DNA of 6,470 nucleotides, taken from NCBI GenBank assembly GCA_004356335.1, contig SMXP01000003.1, positions 1 through 6,470 on the forward strand, written 5' to 3'. Source of the stretch: Alphaproteobacteria bacterium (GTDB lineage: Bacteria > Pseudomonadota > Alphaproteobacteria > SMXP01). Below are positions 6,260 through 6,470 of this stretch, one piece after another. The position numbers were made by a program, and so were the translations under genes. Each line of letters begins with the position of its first letter. The stretch's first letter is position 1. Below the pieces are notes generated by a model. The model ran no database searches. It was not told the DNA's origin and worked only from the letters and a program-made list of their open reading frames with translations.

Positions 6260-6448
6260 ATGCACGATCTTCACGGGCGCAAAGATGGCGGTGTCTTCAT
6301 ACCGACCGACATGGAATATCGGCACACTGTGTCAGATCATTTGTGATGCCAAAACTGCGGCCGCCAAGTCTTCAATCGCATGTCCCACGGACTTGAAGAC
6401 GGTGATCTCACTTTCTGATGCTCGAGCTGCGTGATTACTTCTACATAA
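6260..6448 (+). pseudogene. Decayed zinc-ribbon gene with two in-frame TGA codons
   Basis: From ATG 6260 the frame gives 28 sense codons (MHDLHGRKDGGVFIPTDM, then EYRHTVSDHL), TGA at 6344-6346, then CQNCGRQVF and 14 more sense codons, a second TGA at 6416-6418, and CSSC before a TAA at 6446-6448. If each TGA was once TGG, both knuckles read W-C-x-x-C, with CxxC pairs 20 residues apart, a zinc-ribbon layout. Adding one G after CSSC (near 6431) lets the frame continue GDYFYISQKDPRQ to the window edge, making the second knuckle CSSCG like the first, CQNCG. Two G-to-A changes and one lost G therefore explain the break. The upstream flank has no clear Shine-Dalgarno. TGA is a real stop in the neighbouring dehydrogenase, so a different genetic code is not supported. 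The protein family is not recognised; a chance alignment of short motifs is the alternative. Confidence 0.4.
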
Positions 6449-6470
6449 GTCAAAAAGATCCGCGACAATA

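Noticed and set aside
6344..6418. Selenocysteine at the two TGA codons, with the hairpin at 6368-6400 as SECIS.
   Set aside because: The TGA sites fit Trp before zinc knuckles, the hairpin apex is CAC without the G/U features of bacterial SECIS, and the second TGA has no comparable hairpin in view.
6260..6448. An alternative genetic code with TGA as Trp.
   Set aside because: The dehydrogenase ends at TGA at its natural family end, and intact genes here use TGG for Trp.

Overview
The window reads as chromosomal DNA of a Gram-negative bacterium, most likely a proteobacterium of moderate GC content. The reasons are two Sec-exported periplasmic or surface proteins, a PQQ-type soluble dehydrogenase, and a sodium:amino-acid symporter of the subgroup with an N-terminal signal peptide. 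The genus cannot be told from the sequence. All clear genes use the standard code, with TGG for Trp and TGA as the stop of the dehydrogenase.

Layout from left to right. (1) Positions 1-2526, minus strand: one very long reading frame of 842 codons with no stop, so its 3' end lies outside the window. It encodes an exported protein with three diverged repeats, a Tyr/Gly/His-rich segment and a long Arg/Ser/Thr-rich, Lys-free tail. Its closest recognisable relatives are proteins commonly labelled 'carbohydrate-binding family V/XII', a label with little biochemical support. (2) Positions 2527-3165: a 639-base divergent intergenic region with several inverted and direct repeats, a tandem TGAAC array that looks like a response-regulator site, and a terminator-like hairpin. 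(3) Positions 3166-4710, plus strand: a complete AGCS-family sodium:alanine/glycine symporter starting at TTG behind a strong Shine-Dalgarno. (4) Positions 4711-4826: a short convergent gap with a doubtful, frameshifted mini-ORF. (5) Positions 4827-6110, minus strand: a complete exported six-bladed beta-propeller dehydrogenase of the PQQ-dependent glucose/sorbosone dehydrogenase superfamily. (6) Positions 6111-6470: the dehydrogenase promoter, then an apparently decayed zinc-ribbon gene. Its reading frame carries TGA exactly where Trp would precede each CxxC knuckle, and a one-base loss lies next to the second knuckle.

The three main genes are arranged minus / plus / minus, so they do not form an operon and no shared pathway is evident. 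The common theme is the cell envelope: an exported structural or binding protein, an inner-membrane amino-acid importer and a periplasmic oxidoreductase. I see no CRISPR array, transposase, integrase, tRNA or rRNA, and no convincing new multi-gene system. The items most worth a second look are the TGA-interrupted zinc-ribbon frame, the Arg-rich tail of the partial gene, and the structured intergenic region upstream of the transporter.
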